A stretch of DNA of 64,000 nt, from the NCBI GenBank assembly GCA_030248215.1, contig JASANG010003964.1, positions 1 to 64,000 on the forward strand, read 5' to 3'. Origin of the DNA: Enoplolaimus lenunculus (lineage: Eukaryota > Nematoda > Enoplea > Enoplida > Thoracostomopsidae). Both the position numbers and the translations under genes were made by a program. A model generated the notes under the pieces. That model was not told the origin of the DNA. It made no database searches and worked only from the letters and a program-made list of their open reading frames with translations. How positions within the stretch are numbered: position 1 is the stretch's first letter; each line of letters starts with the position of its first letter. This document shows, piece after piece, positions 1 through 12,973 of the stretch.

Positions 1-287
1 TGATGCTATAACATAAAGCTTCATTAAAGTGCGAATCACCAGCCATCGTTTGAATACTGCTTTTAATACTTCAAGCGCGTCCAAAAGGTGGGTCGTGGGT
101 AGATCATTTTTCGCGGGTATACCCAGGGGTAAAAAATTCTTGATTGCGTGGGTAACGCACGGGTCGGATAAAAAAACTCCTTACCCACTTCCCATTCTGG
201 TAGGTAAGAACATGAATAAAGGTTCCGAATGATTTCGAAGATTTAAGCATGGGCTTAGGCCTAAACTCAGCTACTGTTCGTCACCAC

Positions 288-351
288 GGCCAATGTAAAG
301 AACTTTCTATTCCCACAGAAAAACGTTCAGCCCCTGATCTTTACATGCGTC
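288..351. mobile_element. 64-bp internally deleted TTAGGC-type MITE
   Basis: Only the two ends remain: GGCCAATGTAAAGAAC and AACGTTCAGCCCCTGATC..TTTACATG. Flanks GTCACCAC and GTGACCAC are an 8-bp duplication with one mismatch. Confidence 0.8.
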
Positions 352-1971
352 GTGACCACTAAACATGCGATCTGTATATTTGAAATAATTGACTTCCCAG
401 TAGGAAACTGGTGTGTTACCAGGCACATTGCCAGACGCGTGGGGGCAGGTAAACCAATTTTACTTCTCTAGAAAAGTTTCAATCCAGCTTGTCATACGTA
501 CATCACACTTCTCTGCAAGGCATAATTCGTGAAATTGTTTCGCATCCCTCCCCCCAAATGTTGAACTGGCTACAGGCATGTATGTGTTGCATTTTAATAT
601 CGGGAAATCGATTGTGAAACATAGAATTTTTGACACTTTACTTCACAGAACGATTGTTTTTAGAAAATACGAAAGTTTGACTACAACATTAATAGGTGTT
701 TGCCTAAACCAGCGAAACTTCACGCTTGGTGATAGCAGTCAAAGACGTCAAACACCTAAGATGCCAGTTACCCTTCAACAAAACCCCATGAAAGTATAGC
801 TAAGGGACCGACCGGTTTTGCACAGGCTGCAACAGAGTAAGCTTAAGGCGTAAACTAAATTTTATTGCTTAGGCATAGCCTTCAGCTTACTCCTAGGTTT
901 AGTTGCAGGCTAATATTCTACGCTGAATCTTATGTTTAGGCTTAGGAATATGCTTATACCACTGTTATTCACGGCCGTCAGCGATACAACTGTCAGCCAC
1001 AAAACTATCACTATTTTGATATCAGTATATTGATCGTTTATGATTTAAGTTTTACGAAACTTGCGTTTCGAAAACTAAGCTGGTATATCGAGTTGTTTCA
1101 AATATGAGCTCTGGTGTTGGCAATGCGTTAAGTTCAACACATAATGGAGTAGAAAATAAGCAAAACCAACCTCAATTATTATGCATACTATACCCGTTTA
1201 ATATAGTGCCAGCTATGTAAACATTAACCAGTTAAAACCGTAACTGTGATCTAAGTGGCCAGGATTGCGTTCTTGTTTGTGATATGGCTTCTTTTAATTG
1301 GATACCACACTAGTCTTTTTTTGTCCTTCGAGCCTTTGATATTATCAAATTTTATAACAATTTATATTCGATTAAAATTAGTAAATGTTGCAAAAGTATT
1401 TATAAACGCAGTATAAATGATAGGTTACAGCTGGACGTGTGTCTTCAGTTGCGGCTACGCAGAATCGAATCCGGTGCAAAACTATTTCCGGGAGTTCCGG
1501 CAGTTTTGACGCTGAGAATTTTTCGAGGTAATTTTTGTAAAAGATGTGACAGACCAACAGTGCGTTTGAAACTTTAACTTTGGCAGCTTAATTGACTAGA
1601 TTTCTTCAATAATTTTATGCGAAATATGATTACAAGCTAGGATTAGAACCTGACAGCTGTAGGCAAATTGTAAATCTTTTCCCAAGACTTTGTAAATGTA
1701 TCTAGTAGTTTTAACCTTAATCATTGAGTAACGTTCCCCTAATATGAGCAGTTCCGCGAGTATATATGTATCTATCATTCGCCAAAGAACGAACTTTCGA
1801 CGCTGTTTGAGTTTTATAAATAGTGTATGTTTCGTTTCAAGTAAGCTTAAAAATATGATGACATGCCCGAAATGGTTTAGAGTGGAATCTCTTGGCTCGA
1901 AAATCTAGCGAGTCAAAGTCCTTATGTGCACCTACAAATTCGAACTGAAACAATCAGTATAATATATATAC
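352..1971. other. Intergenic, mostly unrecognised
   Basis: Contains a degenerate TTAGGC-type element at about 815-970 (GCTTAGG and CTTAGGAATATGCTTATACC pieces). No exon is supported. Confidence 0.4.
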
Positions 1972-2394
1972 TATAGTAACTCCAATAAAAGTGGGGGACT
2001 AATATTTATTTGGCCTCTCCAGAGGGTACCCCCTGTTCTTCGGTTACGGACTGTTAATTATTTTTAACCCGCAATCCGCCACATTTAGTTACTGATATAT
2101 ATCCTGTATTGCAACTATCCGTTGAATTAAACGTTTTTGCCTTGCATCAAAAGCTTGAGCAATAACGCAAGGCTATACTTTGGAATGTTACTTTCAAAAC
2201 TTGAATACGCTTTATGGTCCTGGAGTAATTTATGCGCTACAATTGGGGATAATTGGCATTTACTGACTCAAATTAGGGTTTACAGACTCTATCCGCTTAC
2301 GGACTCTTATTCAGGATATGGACTCCTATTGATTGGGACTCAAAATGGGGACCCCTTCTTATTACCCCACACTCTCTTATTCGGGTCACTACAG
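1972..2394. mobile_element. TA-flanked AGAGTCC element
   Basis: Degenerate left end TATAGTAACTCCAATAAAAG and right end CTTATTCGGGTCACTACAG. Interior GGACTCC/AGACTC repeats as in 22504-22946. Confidence 0.65.
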
Positions 2395-2809
2395 CACATA
2401 TGTATACAGGTTAAGTGAAAGATTAATAATTATGCTTAGCATTTTTAGAAACTATGATTACGATATAGAAAAAATTTTATCAAAGGAATACCATCGTCAA
2501 TGCCTTTGTTTGAGTCGATATAAATGGTTCAGTTACTATGGTATGAGCCTTTTTAATGGCAAATCAAAATGTGTCTAATGCTGGCGAGTGTGTCGCCAGC
2601 AAAATGTAAATGTAATGATCATTAATGATGCTTATTTGCATTTTTATTTGAAAACAGTAAAGAATACTGTTGGATTCTTGGAATATATAATAAAACAATA
2701 TACATGAGCCGCTAGGCTAGCGACACCGATTGATAAACGGCGTAATTTTAGCCAAAGTGAATAAGATAAAAAATGCAAAATTATCATATAGAAAAAGTAA
2801 AATTATGTA

Positions 2810-2985
2810 CTGCAGTGACCCGAATAAGAGGCGGGGGGTAAAAAGAGAGGGAGGGTCCCAATTTTAAGTCCCAATCCATACGAGTCCGTATCTCTAATAA
2901 AGGTCCGTAAGCGGATAGAGTCCCTAAACCTTAATTAGAGTCCATAAATGTCAATTATCCCTAATTGTAGCGCATAAATATTGAA
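2810..2985. mobile_element. Half copy of the AGAGTCC element, inverted relative to 1972
   Basis: CTGCAGTGACCCGAATAAGA start, then GAGTCCGTATC/AGAGTCC repeats; breaks off in the middle of the family. Confidence 0.65.
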
Positions 2986-3084
2986 AAAAAACAACCACTA
3001 CTATTAAATATTATAATACGTATATAATGCTGAAACCAGAAAAATGGCTTCATGAGTATAAATCCCTTAAAAATTTCGCGTTTC

Positions 3085-3296
3085 GGTTACAGTATAGGAC
3101 ATGGACGGAACGTAAGAACAAGCATATTTCCAAGCCAAAACCAAAGCGTAAAAGCGTAAGCGTAAGAATGAGGTTATACCTAAGCCAAGCCTATGTCTAA
3201 GCGTAAGCCTAAGCAAAAAATTAGCCTACAGGTTAATATTTACTCTTCCAGTCCAACGGAATAACGGTCCATTGCTGATGTTACATAGGCCCATGT
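3085..3296. mobile_element. Degenerate TTAGGC-type MITE
   Basis: ACATGGACGGAACG, then CCAAGCC/GCGTAAGCG repeats, AAGCAAAAAATTAGCC, and a GTTACATAGGCCCATG end. Confidence 0.6.
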
Positions 3297-3436
3297 TTAT
3301 ACAGAATGTTTCCCACAATTAGGTAAGTTATAAGCCTTTTACAAACGATTCCAAACTGATAATGACAATTACAATTTGTGGAATATCAGCCAGTTTTACA
3401 GTATTAGAGCAGTCAACAAAAACATTTGACCGCGTG

Positions 3437-4108
3437 CAAGGCCGGAGCAGCCACCCCCATACCCCCCATTTGGTGGCCCCACCCTAACCGGATAAACCGA
3501 CGAAGTTTTGAAATACGTCTGACTTCTCGCTCGATTCGGTCGCGACTTTGACACTGTCGTACCATTCCGCGATTTTGTAAATGGCGTTAGACACTACACA
3601 GGCCTTACAATAACCACCACGCGGCTGTTAAATGCTAACAAATTGTCTCACTCGCTACACTCGCTGGTTTACAATTTTACTTAAGATAAGATAATTCTCA
3701 TGAAACGAATAATAAAGAAGGTAATAAAAGAAACTATCGAGTGAGGTGTGCCGTGTGCTGTCTCCCCTGGTTGGAGCATATAAAGATTGTGAAAGGTTTT
3801 TACTTAAAATATGAGCTGTTTAGCTACTTGAATAGAAAATGTGAAAAAATTTCGCGTTGCGTGCGAAGTTTAATTCATTTTAAAGATGGTTTTACAATCT
3901 GGATCCATCATTTTGCGTCTTTTGTGTAAAATTTGTGGTAGGATGCCGTTACAGCTATCAAATGCGATCGTGAGCTCGGACAACCTCAGATAAAACACCG
4001 ATAAATTCTGGATCAACCTCTACGTTAACGGCCCCCACCTTAAAGTTTGTGGGTTAACCACCATGGAGTTTTTTAAGGGGGGGTCGTCCCCTGTCTGCTC
4101 CGGCACTG
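3437..4108. mobile_element. hAT-like element with 8-bp duplication
   Basis: Left CAAGGCCGGAGCAGCC; right is the inverse of CAGTGCCGGAGCAGAC. Flanks ACCGCGTG and ACCGTGTG. 672 bp, no transposase frame. Confidence 0.82.
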
Positions 4109-4290
4109 ACCGTGTGTAACCTTGCTTGTTTTGAATACAGTTTTATTCATGCATCAAAACACTGCATTTAAAGCTTATTTCTTTCAATTTGTTTTTCCGC
4201 ATGGATTAACGGCTAGACAGTAAGCATGTGCATATAATCCTTTGTGACAGCACGAAGATACGCGTGCTTGGAAATGATTTTTAAAAAACT

Positions 4291-4349
4291 ATATATATAT
4301 TATATATATTATATATATACATATATATATGTTATATATATTATATATA
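4291..4349. repeat. (AT)n palindromic microsatellite
   Basis: TATATATATTATATATATTA-type sequence, self-complementary. Confidence 0.95.
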
Positions 4350-5370
4350 TCTATAATTTTCAAGTTCTGTTAATGACTATCTGATCAAGGCTTTCAATAT
4401 TATAAATGGCAGAATTTAATACCTGATATTAAATTACAACATATTGATACTGTGACAACAGAGTGTGTCTTTAAATGCAATTTATATTGGTTGAACTTGT
4501 GTTTCTAAACATATTTATATTAATGAATAATTTCTAATGAATTTATCACTCAACCTGCCACTTTCACGCTATTAATCATATCGGTAGAATGATAAAATTA
4601 TTAGTCGTTTTTGGATTTGACGGATGTTGCTGTTTACTACGACCGGAAAACGGTTTTCAATTTTGTCCGACATTGCAGTTATTTTTTCAACGATTTATGA
4701 AAGGCTTTCAGTCGATCCGGTTTAGAAATTTTACACTTGATGTAGGTTTTGCGTCTGCTGATGAACTCCATAAAACGAACTTCGAAACAGAGTTGGCTGA
4801 TTAATCAAAATTAGATAAATGGTTATTAAGTGCAGGCTAAAGCATGGGGTTTAGGGCCGCCTCCCTCCTGCGATTTTTGTCCAGGGGTTTCAGGAACTTT
4901 TTGACTTCTTAACATAACAAATGCGTAGTTTTTATAATGTAATTTCTCTTCCCAATATTCTGGCTACGCCACTGATTACAGACAAACAACTAGCGCATCC
5001 ATTTTGAACCTCGGCCATTATTTGTTGAACGGGCGTAAAAACCGAGAAATATTATTTACTCAGTTTGAAGCTCAAATTTGCCACCGATGCACTTGCTAAA
5101 TTGTGAAACTTAACAGTACGCTATCGGCAGGCCGAAAAGACATTGTAACCATGAACAATGCACACATAGCTAGTCTATATATTAAGGTAAACAATATACC
5201 TTTGTTTAAAGGTAACAAAACTAACAAATAGACGCAGTTGAATTAAATTTAAATTAATTTATGAAATTGCTTGGCTCCGCCAACAGCTTATACATTATAT
5301 ATATATATTATATATATATTTATATATATATGTATATATGTATATATGTATATATGTATATATACATATA

Positions 5371-5412
<42 letters not shown>

Positions 5413-6293
5413 AAGGCGCCCTGTGGACATGCGATTTTTATTCGCTGGGGACTTCCGCACCAATAACGAACAACACTTTCTTGCAATGTTAGATTTTAAC
5501 GCTTTAATGCGATGTTTTAACGTCATCATTTTTTATGCGAATGATCCGGTGAGAATATATAATAGTTTATCCACTAATTTATAGCATTGGACACTCGAAG
5601 TTATTTTAAAGATCCTTAAGCAACGAAGATTTGCATTATAACAAGCATGATTTATTATGCTATACAGTGTCTATTTATTAGATTCGCATTATAATTGAAA
5701 AATACCGAACCGGAGCCAAAGGTTTGTAAACTTCACCACGGCGACAGGTAAAGGAACGATATGTCGCGAAATCGCTTAACAACAATGTACGAATTGTCAA
5801 AAATTCGTAGCCCAATTTTTAACCAAATTTCGGCAATTAGAAATGCTGAATTGGCTTCAAAGATGCACGCGAAATCACTAACGACGACATAACATTGTGA
5901 TATTATGAAAATTATTGCTGCTGCAGTTGCCAGGACCTCCGACAAAAATTCTATCCGGAGCGGGACCGTGGACCATTTTTCCGCTGGGTTAGGAATCAGG
6001 CTCCATTTTCCTGTTGCATCCTATAGTAATACATAAATTATAAGTTCCGAGTTTAAATAGCACACAGTAAGCTGAAGCGTATACAAAGAAACGCATTGAA
6101 GTGGTATATGTCTTCCCGAAACTTTCAGTGAAATAAGGAAAACACTTTTAACAGTTATTTTTTCAAAAAATCTCTAAGTTCAAGAAATCGGAAATATTCG
6201 TTTTATAAGATTACATATCCTCCCGAAATTATGTTCTGGCTAAGCGTTTGATAGCAAGCATTGACGTTGGTTATATATTGATTTCAAAAAGAT
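4350..6293. other. Intergenic apart from the microsatellite at 5292
   Basis: No exon or element with paired ends is supported. Confidence 0.35.
5292..5410. repeat. (AT)n/TATATG microsatellite
   Basis: About 115 bp of TATA with TATATGTATATA units. Open frames crossing it on both strands (Tyr/Ile-rich) are artefacts. Confidence 0.95.
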
Positions 6294-6489
6294 GGCCAAT
6301 GTAAAGAACAGAGGCGAAACAGTATTATTAGCATATTCCTAAGCCTAAGCCTAACACTACGTCTCAGCGTAAGAATACGCATAATCCTAAGCCTAAGCCT
6401 AAACCAAGCAAAAAATAGCCTAAAGTTCACGCTTACTCTGTTGCAGTCTACAGAAAAACGTTCCGCCGTTCATGATCTTTACATGGGCC
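6294..6489. mobile_element. TTAGGC-type MITE
   Basis: GGCCAATGTAAAGAACAGAG and the inverse of GGCCCATGTAAAGATC. Interior CCTAAGCCTAACAC and AAGCCTAAGCCTAAACC. Target duplication eroded. Confidence 0.82.
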
Positions 6490-6904
6490 ACAGAAGTATA
6501 GCATTTTAATCTTGGCTTTGCTCAACGAAAAAGCTCCAAACCCTTTAATGTAATACGTATAAGTCTTGTAAAAGATTGCGATAAAAATCACTGAATGCGC
6601 ATGTGCATGGACAACGTGTCATATCTGATGCTTACAATCAAATTGTCAAAAACATACAGCTATATTTTTGATATAATCTAGTTTGACATATAAATGGTTC
6701 ATACCTCTGATTAATTTCAAACGCACTATCTATAAAGCATATTTTTATTCAAAATTAAATTAAAAATCTCAATCCACCGCTACTGTGAGTTCAGCGTCAT
6801 AAATGAGCAGTATGGTAACAAAGGCCCGCGATGGTATGAGCGACGTACGGTTTCTATGCGGGACTCAAATACGGACATTTTAATAAGCTTTAGACAATAT
6901 ACTG

Positions 6905-7080
6905 TTTTTGCGTTAGGCTTGGTAATAGGGGTAAGCTTAGCGGTCTAAGGCGCTGCGCTCAGGTCGCAGTCACATTCGCGTAGCGTATGTTAGAATGTCA
7001 TTTCTGACAACGCAAACTTACGCTTAGGCTTAGGAATACGCTTAGTCTACTGTTACGCCCCTTAAAGCAACATTGGCCCT
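6905..7080. mobile_element. Degenerate TTAGGC-type MITE hosting a tRNA-Leu pseudogene
   Basis: GCGTTAGGCTTGG at left; GCTTAGGCTTAGGAATACGC, then CGCCCCTTAAAG and CATTGGCC, at right. The tRNA-like block lies between. Confidence 0.6.
6926..7009 (+). pseudogene. tRNA-Leu(CAG) pseudogene
   Basis: AGCGGTCTAAGGCGC (D arm) and TGCG-CTCAGGT-CGCA (anticodon arm, CAG) match animal tRNA-Leu, and the 3' part ends TTCTGACA as expected. The T arm (TGTTAGAATGT) departs from GGTTCGAATCC and the 5' acceptor strand does not pair, so it is a relic. Confidence 0.7.
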
Positions 7081-7635
7081 TAGGCTTATGCTTAAAATTA
7101 TGTTTATCTTATGGTTATTTTGCTTGAGGTTAAATTAGCAGTTAAAACACACAAAGTTTATGAAAGGTGAATAAAATAGGCACTCTCACAGGAAGCGAAT
7201 CTTTTTCGCTCGCTACGTTCGCCCAACAGACTCAGTAGTTGTTGATTGGAGGTATACCCACCATCCTGAAGTGAAATAACACTGTTTTGGCTAACGTATT
7301 TTTGGATTTGGCTTTATGTTTACAGACTTGAAACTTGAGCATAAATAACCCAAATGCTGTTATCCTACTGTCTGATCGTCAGATGTGACCGCGCAGGAAA
7401 AATTTGGAATCAATCACAGGCCAACAAAGAAGGTGCCACCATTTGCCTTTGTTGTTATATATTGGGTATACCTTAATAGTTATTAGGCTCAGCGTTTTAT
7501 TTTCTAATCTATTCACGTTTCTGGATCACTTCAAGTGATTTTGAACATAGAATGCGTGTATTGGAAATCACAATTTGCTGTACTCCGTTTTTACTTAACT
7601 TCACAGTTTGTTGTTCGCGGAGGCACAAATATCAG

Positions 7636-7771
7636 GAGAGGAACGTTTTTCTGTGGGATTAAAAAACTTACGCTTAGACTAATTTTTTGCTCGGCTTAGG
7701 CTTAGGGTTAAGCTTAGACTAAGGCTTATATACTGTTCCACCCCTGTTCTTTACGTTAGCCCTCACGGACA
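7636..7771. mobile_element. TTAGGC-type MITE, left end eroded
   Basis: AGGAACGTTTTTCTGTGGG, then TTAGGCTTAGGG repeats and a CCTGTTCTTTACGTTAGCC end. Confidence 0.7.
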
Positions 7772-8914
7772 ATGACTCGAACAATAATACAGGTTTAGAC
7801 TTAGAGAAAACCTCCAGCTCTAACTTTGGCTTTAGTTCAGCGTTAAGATTAGGTTTAGAAATAAAGAGTAATTTTAGACATGGTTACTTTCTCGCAAACT
7901 AACCCAACTGTGGAGGTAGTTCACACGTGCCCAAACTTACGTTTCGCAGGGAAACATTTATTAGTAAAATCACTGTTTTTACTGCTAAAATTTGTTTTGG
8001 TTTTGTCAAACAGCTTAAAACTGTCATTTTGACGCTTTAATATTTTGAACAACTAAAAATTAATGTTAAGCTGGCGGTTGCCCTTTATGAGTTGCTTTTC
8101 ACCGGAACCAACATACCTACGAGACTATGAACAAACCTAAGCATGAATCTATCGAGAACAAAATTGCAACACTAAGTGAACACATATAACTGGTGACTTT
8201 ATCGGGATTTGTTCTAATACAATGTTGAATTAAAGGAAACACTACGGATTTGGATGTACATCATAACTGGACATCCGAGAAGCAACTCTGAAAATGACGT
8301 TTTGAGATTGATAAAAATCCACCCTGCAATAGCTGTGGTAGTAGGCGCAGGGGCTCAGCCCCCCCTGGAAAACTTTTGGCCACACTAGAATATTTTCAAC
8401 TTTGCTTGCAAGTCATTCAATCACTTGAATGCCCCTCCTGAAAAATTTTGAGCCACCCTAGCAAGGTGAGCTGGCTACGGACCTGCGTATGAAAAACGAG
8501 GCCACCATCTATAAGTACTATTGCCTGCGGTGATATCTTTGCAAACTAAATCTATCCATTCGCTGAACCAAAATTGATATTGGGGCCACAGCATGACCTG
8601 CATATTTCTACTAACATAAACTAAAACGGATACTAACAGTTAGGCTAAAATGAGTTTAAAAATTGCACAGAAACTGGGGTTTAAAAGACAAACACTTTAA
8701 GAAAGTGAGATAAATCCTCTTACAGCCAGCCAGCTGACAGGAGTGAACACTCGATGTGCTTGATAAAAGTAAGTTCGAGAGAGCTATTTGTTTCTTCAAA
8801 AATACATGACGAAAGATTTATTAATTACTATTATTGACGAACATAAACACTAGTTAAATTTGATCAAGCCAAACAAGCCTCAAGGCATACAGACACGAAT
8901 CAAAATTTGACCAG
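7772..8914. other. Intergenic, repeat fragments
   Basis: A degenerate TTAGG-like piece near 7795-7860 and a pair of related segments near 8345 and 8440 (CCCCCCTGGAAAACTTTTGG and CCCCTCCTGAAAAATTTTG). No exon. Confidence 0.3.
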
Positions 8915-9162
8915 TTACCACCTGGAAACTTGTAGTACACCGCAGAACAACGACCAAAACAAAAGAAAGCCATAAAAACAAAAACTGGACTGCCCGTCGC
9001 ACCCTGAACCCGAGTGGAGTTTCTAAGTGCTCGGAGTCTAACCAATCGCGAGATCGCAACCTTGGGATTCCAAGAAGTTTTCCTAGATCACATTCACCCT
9101 TTCGCCTACACCAGAAATCAACCCGGCAAGTTAGAAACTTTTTGGCACGGAGCAAAGTTTAA
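8915..9162 (+). CDS. Candidate terminal exon, basic Ser/Arg/Lys-rich tail
   Basis: A frame of 81 codons from the acceptor-like ACCAG to TAA at 9160. It is GC-richer than its flanks and followed by overlapping AATAAA signals (about 9217-9235), as expected for a 3' end. Content includes WKLVVHRRTTTKTKESHKN. The acceptor is weak, no upstream exon was found, and both other - strand frames are open, so this is tentative. Confidence 0.3.
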
Positions 9163-9239
9163 AGTGTGAATTGTGAAACGTGTAAAGTATATTTAACCAC
9201 ACGGAAATTTATATAAAATAAATAAAATAAATAAAGCCA

Positions 9240-10052
9240 TGGTAGTATTACAAATGTACGAAATAAAAACATTTGCAATATAATTTATATTTTTTGCTAC
9301 AAGCAATTTAAGTGACAATTTTGTTACAAATATAGCACATATTTGTGGTTTTAAAATGAATTAATAGGTATGGCTTAACGATTCGTTTTCCTAGCAACAA
9401 ACCGGAAAGTCTGTCACATTTGAAATTTAGCTGAAACTCAATTTCAAAACAAAAATGCCCACTTGGTAGGTTTTCATTGATAACACGTAATCGCTAGCGT
9501 GGTATTTGATTTCAGACTAAAATCACATTGTTCGCCTCTGATACGCGATACATTGACGCGTTAAATGGGAATCGGAAGCAATTTCGTTTCACTCAAAACA
9601 TCTGAGAACCATGGACTTCAGCCAACAACTTGGCGTAAACATGGGGGCACAGCAATTTTATGTTAGTTTTGTTTATAGGTTTCACCAAAGTCATTTTGTT
9701 TTTTAACACATTCTTATTAGCCGGAATAATTTTTTTTCGAAACCGTTGTAGGTGGTTCATGGCATCCACGGTACCTTGTGTGGCTCCGCAATTTGATAAG
9801 AGCTACTTGATTTTCCCAAAAAAAGCATAACCAAGTAATCGAACAATATTGTCGCGCATGGTTGACAAACGTAGCAAACGTTGCGTATAGTCTATAATAA
9901 AAATCAAACAGCCTCGTGTGCGCTTATTTGAGGTCACTCGCGAATCCAGAGCGGTGAAGCAGGACTTACGTTGTATACCAGGAAAAAATTAGAATAAAAT
10001 GGTAATGTTTAGGGTTAAAAAATTTTCAAATTTTTTTGGGTATTTTTGCCTC
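9240..10052. other. Intergenic, nothing recognised
   Basis: AT-rich, short frames only. Confidence 0.35.
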
Positions 10053-10237
10053 GGCCCATGTATAGAACAGGGCCGGAACAGTAGTATAAGCATATTCCTA
10101 AGCCTAAGCTTAATCGTATGGATGAGCCTATTCCTAAGCCTAAGCCTAAGCCTAAGCTAAAAAATTAGTCTAAAGCTTAAACTGACTCTATTATAACCCC
10201 TCCAGAAAACGATCCGGCCCTGTTCTATACATGGGCC
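10053..10237. mobile_element. TTAGGC-type MITE, ATAGAACAGGGCCGG subfamily
   Basis: GGCCCATGTATAGAACAGGG at both ends (inverted). Exact 8-bp target duplication TTTGCCTC (10045-10052 and 10238-10245). Confidence 0.95.
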
Positions 10238-10345
10238 TTTGCCTCTATACGATGCGTATCGTAAACACAATTTTAAACAGCATATGAAAAACTGCAGGTT
10301 TTGATTTTCGTTTGTGTCAAAAATCAATGTCTGTTTTCGTTATTT

Positions 10346-10565
10346 GACCATTTTTCAAAAGCCTAAGCCTACGCCGAAACCTAAACGTAAGAATGAGCAT
10401 ATTCCTAAGCCTAAGCCTAAGCTGAAACCTAAACGTAAGAATGAGCATATTCCTAAGCCTAAGCCAAAGCCTAAGCCTAATCCAAACAAAAAAATTGTCT
10501 AAAGCTTTAAGCTTACTCTATTACAGTCCGGCCGGAAAACCTTCCGGTGCTGTTCTATACATAGA
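10346..10565. mobile_element. Second MITE of the same subfamily, left end lost
   Basis: CCTAAGCCTACGCC and two GAATGAGCATATTCC units, then the inverse of the ATAGAACAG end near 10555. Confidence 0.75.
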
Positions 10566-12706
10566 CCAAAGTTGTTGTCAAATTTTGTCAATATTGTGCC
10601 TGTACATAGTTATAATTGTTAAACAAAGTGCACTCTATCTTTTTGCACGTACACAGTTTGCAATTTAGTTGCTCATAGTATACTGTATGCGGTACAGAGT
10701 AAAACGATGATCCGTTGAACCTTTGCTCAACTTGAGTTATACTTTGACGGCAGAAACTTCTGTTTCTAAAACGATTAACAAATGATACCTTTTACTTTCT
10801 CCGAAACGTAACTCCGCATATTAACTCTGTTCATATTTACAGATCCAAGTTATTGAGCGTTCACTGAATATCTCTTTATACGTCTTACAACGAACACCAC
10901 ACCTTCCCTTGAAAAGCCGAACTTAAATTCTTTCCGCCAAAAGAAATCAACTGTGTAGAAAACGAACAGACTATTAAGTTTATAAGAAAACTTCAGTGTG
11001 CGTCAGTGAGCTGGTGTATATATTTATAGTTTTTAAAAACAACAAATTTAAATCTAACCGATATAAACTGTAGTGCGTGATTTGATTTTAATTTCTAAAC
11101 AGACACGGCGAAATTGAAAAATACAGACTGTAAGAGGTAAATTGAACCGTAGAAATAAAACTAACTGAAATACATAGCTGTGTAGTTATAAAACAAACTT
11201 GGGTTCCAACAGAATTTAAATTGCACCTAAAAATGGCAACAGTTTCAGCTTCGATTTCGAGTTGTGCTATTCCGGATCTGAATTCAGACTTTTTTGATTT
11301 TACTGCATTTATCTAAATACGACATTTTAGGTTTCAGATATGCTTTGTCTGTAAAGAATATTCATTTTTACATTGATCTTGAAATTTTGAAGTAACCACT
11401 ACAACTCCGCTTCCAATTCCGATTCCAGACTGATTTTGTTCCGGCGGAACCATTCGAAACAAAAAATATTAGAGATACTTTGAAATATCGTAATTTCGGC
11501 CAAAATTTTGCGTTGACTGAATATTGAGTATAACTCGACTGATCTTCTAATTAAAGCTAATTGCAGCAGCTGATGCGTTCTACAGCCTGTCATTAACAGT
11601 TTTACCTGAAACGATTTGATAAACAGTAGTATTGCCGCTGAACAAATGTTATCTTCGCTAAACCCACAACAATTCCTTTTTAGTTGACAGCGCTTTATTA
11701 ATGAGACATTTAGCCAATCTTGTAATATTCTCAGGATCCGCCCTTGGGCACCACTTCTGAGACCTTTGGTACAGAAATAATACCGTAACGTGTTTGTTCT
11801 CAACTTATTTGCTTCATTCGTTTTGTAGTGAAACTAGGACGTTTATTTCGAATCAGCTCAAAATTGTAGCTATGTAACAACCCTCAAGATGAAGACACCT
11901 TAAGTTGTTTAACAAAACCAAAAATGAACAAACAAAGCACTCGAAACCTACATTTTACCGGTTCAATTTTTAATACTCGGCATCAATAGAGTGTATACCC
12001 ATTGATTAAACTTGAAATTTCGCATTGTGGGAATTCCCAATATATATGATCGAATGAAATTTTGCTATCGAAGCCAGCGTGGACCCAAACGTGCAATTTT
12101 ATAGTGGTACAATAGTGAAAAATTGTTGCACCATATGCCATTTTTCATAAAATTTTCTATTGTGGAGACTACAGCAACCCTAGCCCCTCTGAAGCCGCCC
12201 ATGATTGACCCATGTTTTTAGGTCTGTTTTTTGCTGTAGCATGCTTTTGTGTTTGGATTGTGGTTAAAAAATGACAAACACCTAACTCAGCTGAGTTTTT
12301 CTGTCTCGGAAACAATTGTATCCTGTCGTTGACATATTGACGGATAAAAGAGCCAGGTCTGTGGCAATATTGCTAGCGAAAAAACTCTGATTAAACTAGA
12401 ATTCTGATGCGTAATGATGTATTAAATTCATAGTTGCACGTGACCGCGGGCCGAGTAAGAAATCTTTGACGCGGATGTACAAGCAGGTAAACGTTTTCAA
12501 ATCGCGAGCAAAAGTTTGTGATTCTTTACTTTTACACAGAATTTGGCTAATTCTGAGCGTTTACACCTCACGTACGATACTGTGTAGTGACGGACGGTGG
12601 CAAACGGCGCCGGCCGGGGCCGCACAAGTGCAGCGCAACCCTAAGTGGTGCTAGGTGCGATACACTTTTGAAAATGTTGCCTCGGTTCTAGATATTTATT
12701 TTTTAA
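10566..12706. other. Intergenic; longest frame not convincing
   Basis: A 134-codon - strand frame (11803-11399) starts at TTG, lacks recognisable motifs and has no splice partners. I do not call it a gene. Confidence 0.35.
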
Positions 12707-12969
12707 CCCCTTCTCACATTGAGTTGCCTATAGGCAACTTAGCACAGTGTATATACGTTAAATAATATATATCGCATCGTGTTTAACAAGTGCAACACGT
12801 ATACATAGTACTAAATCACCACAAGACGTGAGAGCCTCCTCGGGCTCGAGCGTCAAGCTCCTATAGCTGAATGGTGATGGTATACGCCTCCCACTCCAGT
12901 CACTGGAGTTCGAATCCTAGCATATAAGTAGGTCTCAGGGGAAATACAAAATATTCATGTGAGAAAGGG
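12707..12969. mobile_element. piggyBac-like MITE with TTAA duplication
   Basis: CCCCTTCTCACAT at left and ATGTGAGAAAGGG at right, each flanked by TTAA (12703-12706 and 12970-12973). 263 bp. Related solo ends occur near 24112 and 31350. Confidence 0.85.
12850..12930 (+). pseudogene. tRNA-Gly(CCC)-like block inside the piggyBac-like MITE
   Basis: A-box-like TAGCTGAATGGTGATGGTA, anticodon-loop-like CTCCCAC and B-box-like GAGTTCGAATCC lie at tRNA spacing. Stems are imperfect, so it is a tRNA-derived relic rather than a working gene. Confidence 0.55.
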
Positions 12970-12973
12970 TTAA

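Noticed and set aside
11399-11803. 134-codon - strand open frame
   Set aside because: TTG start, no motif, no neighbouring exons.
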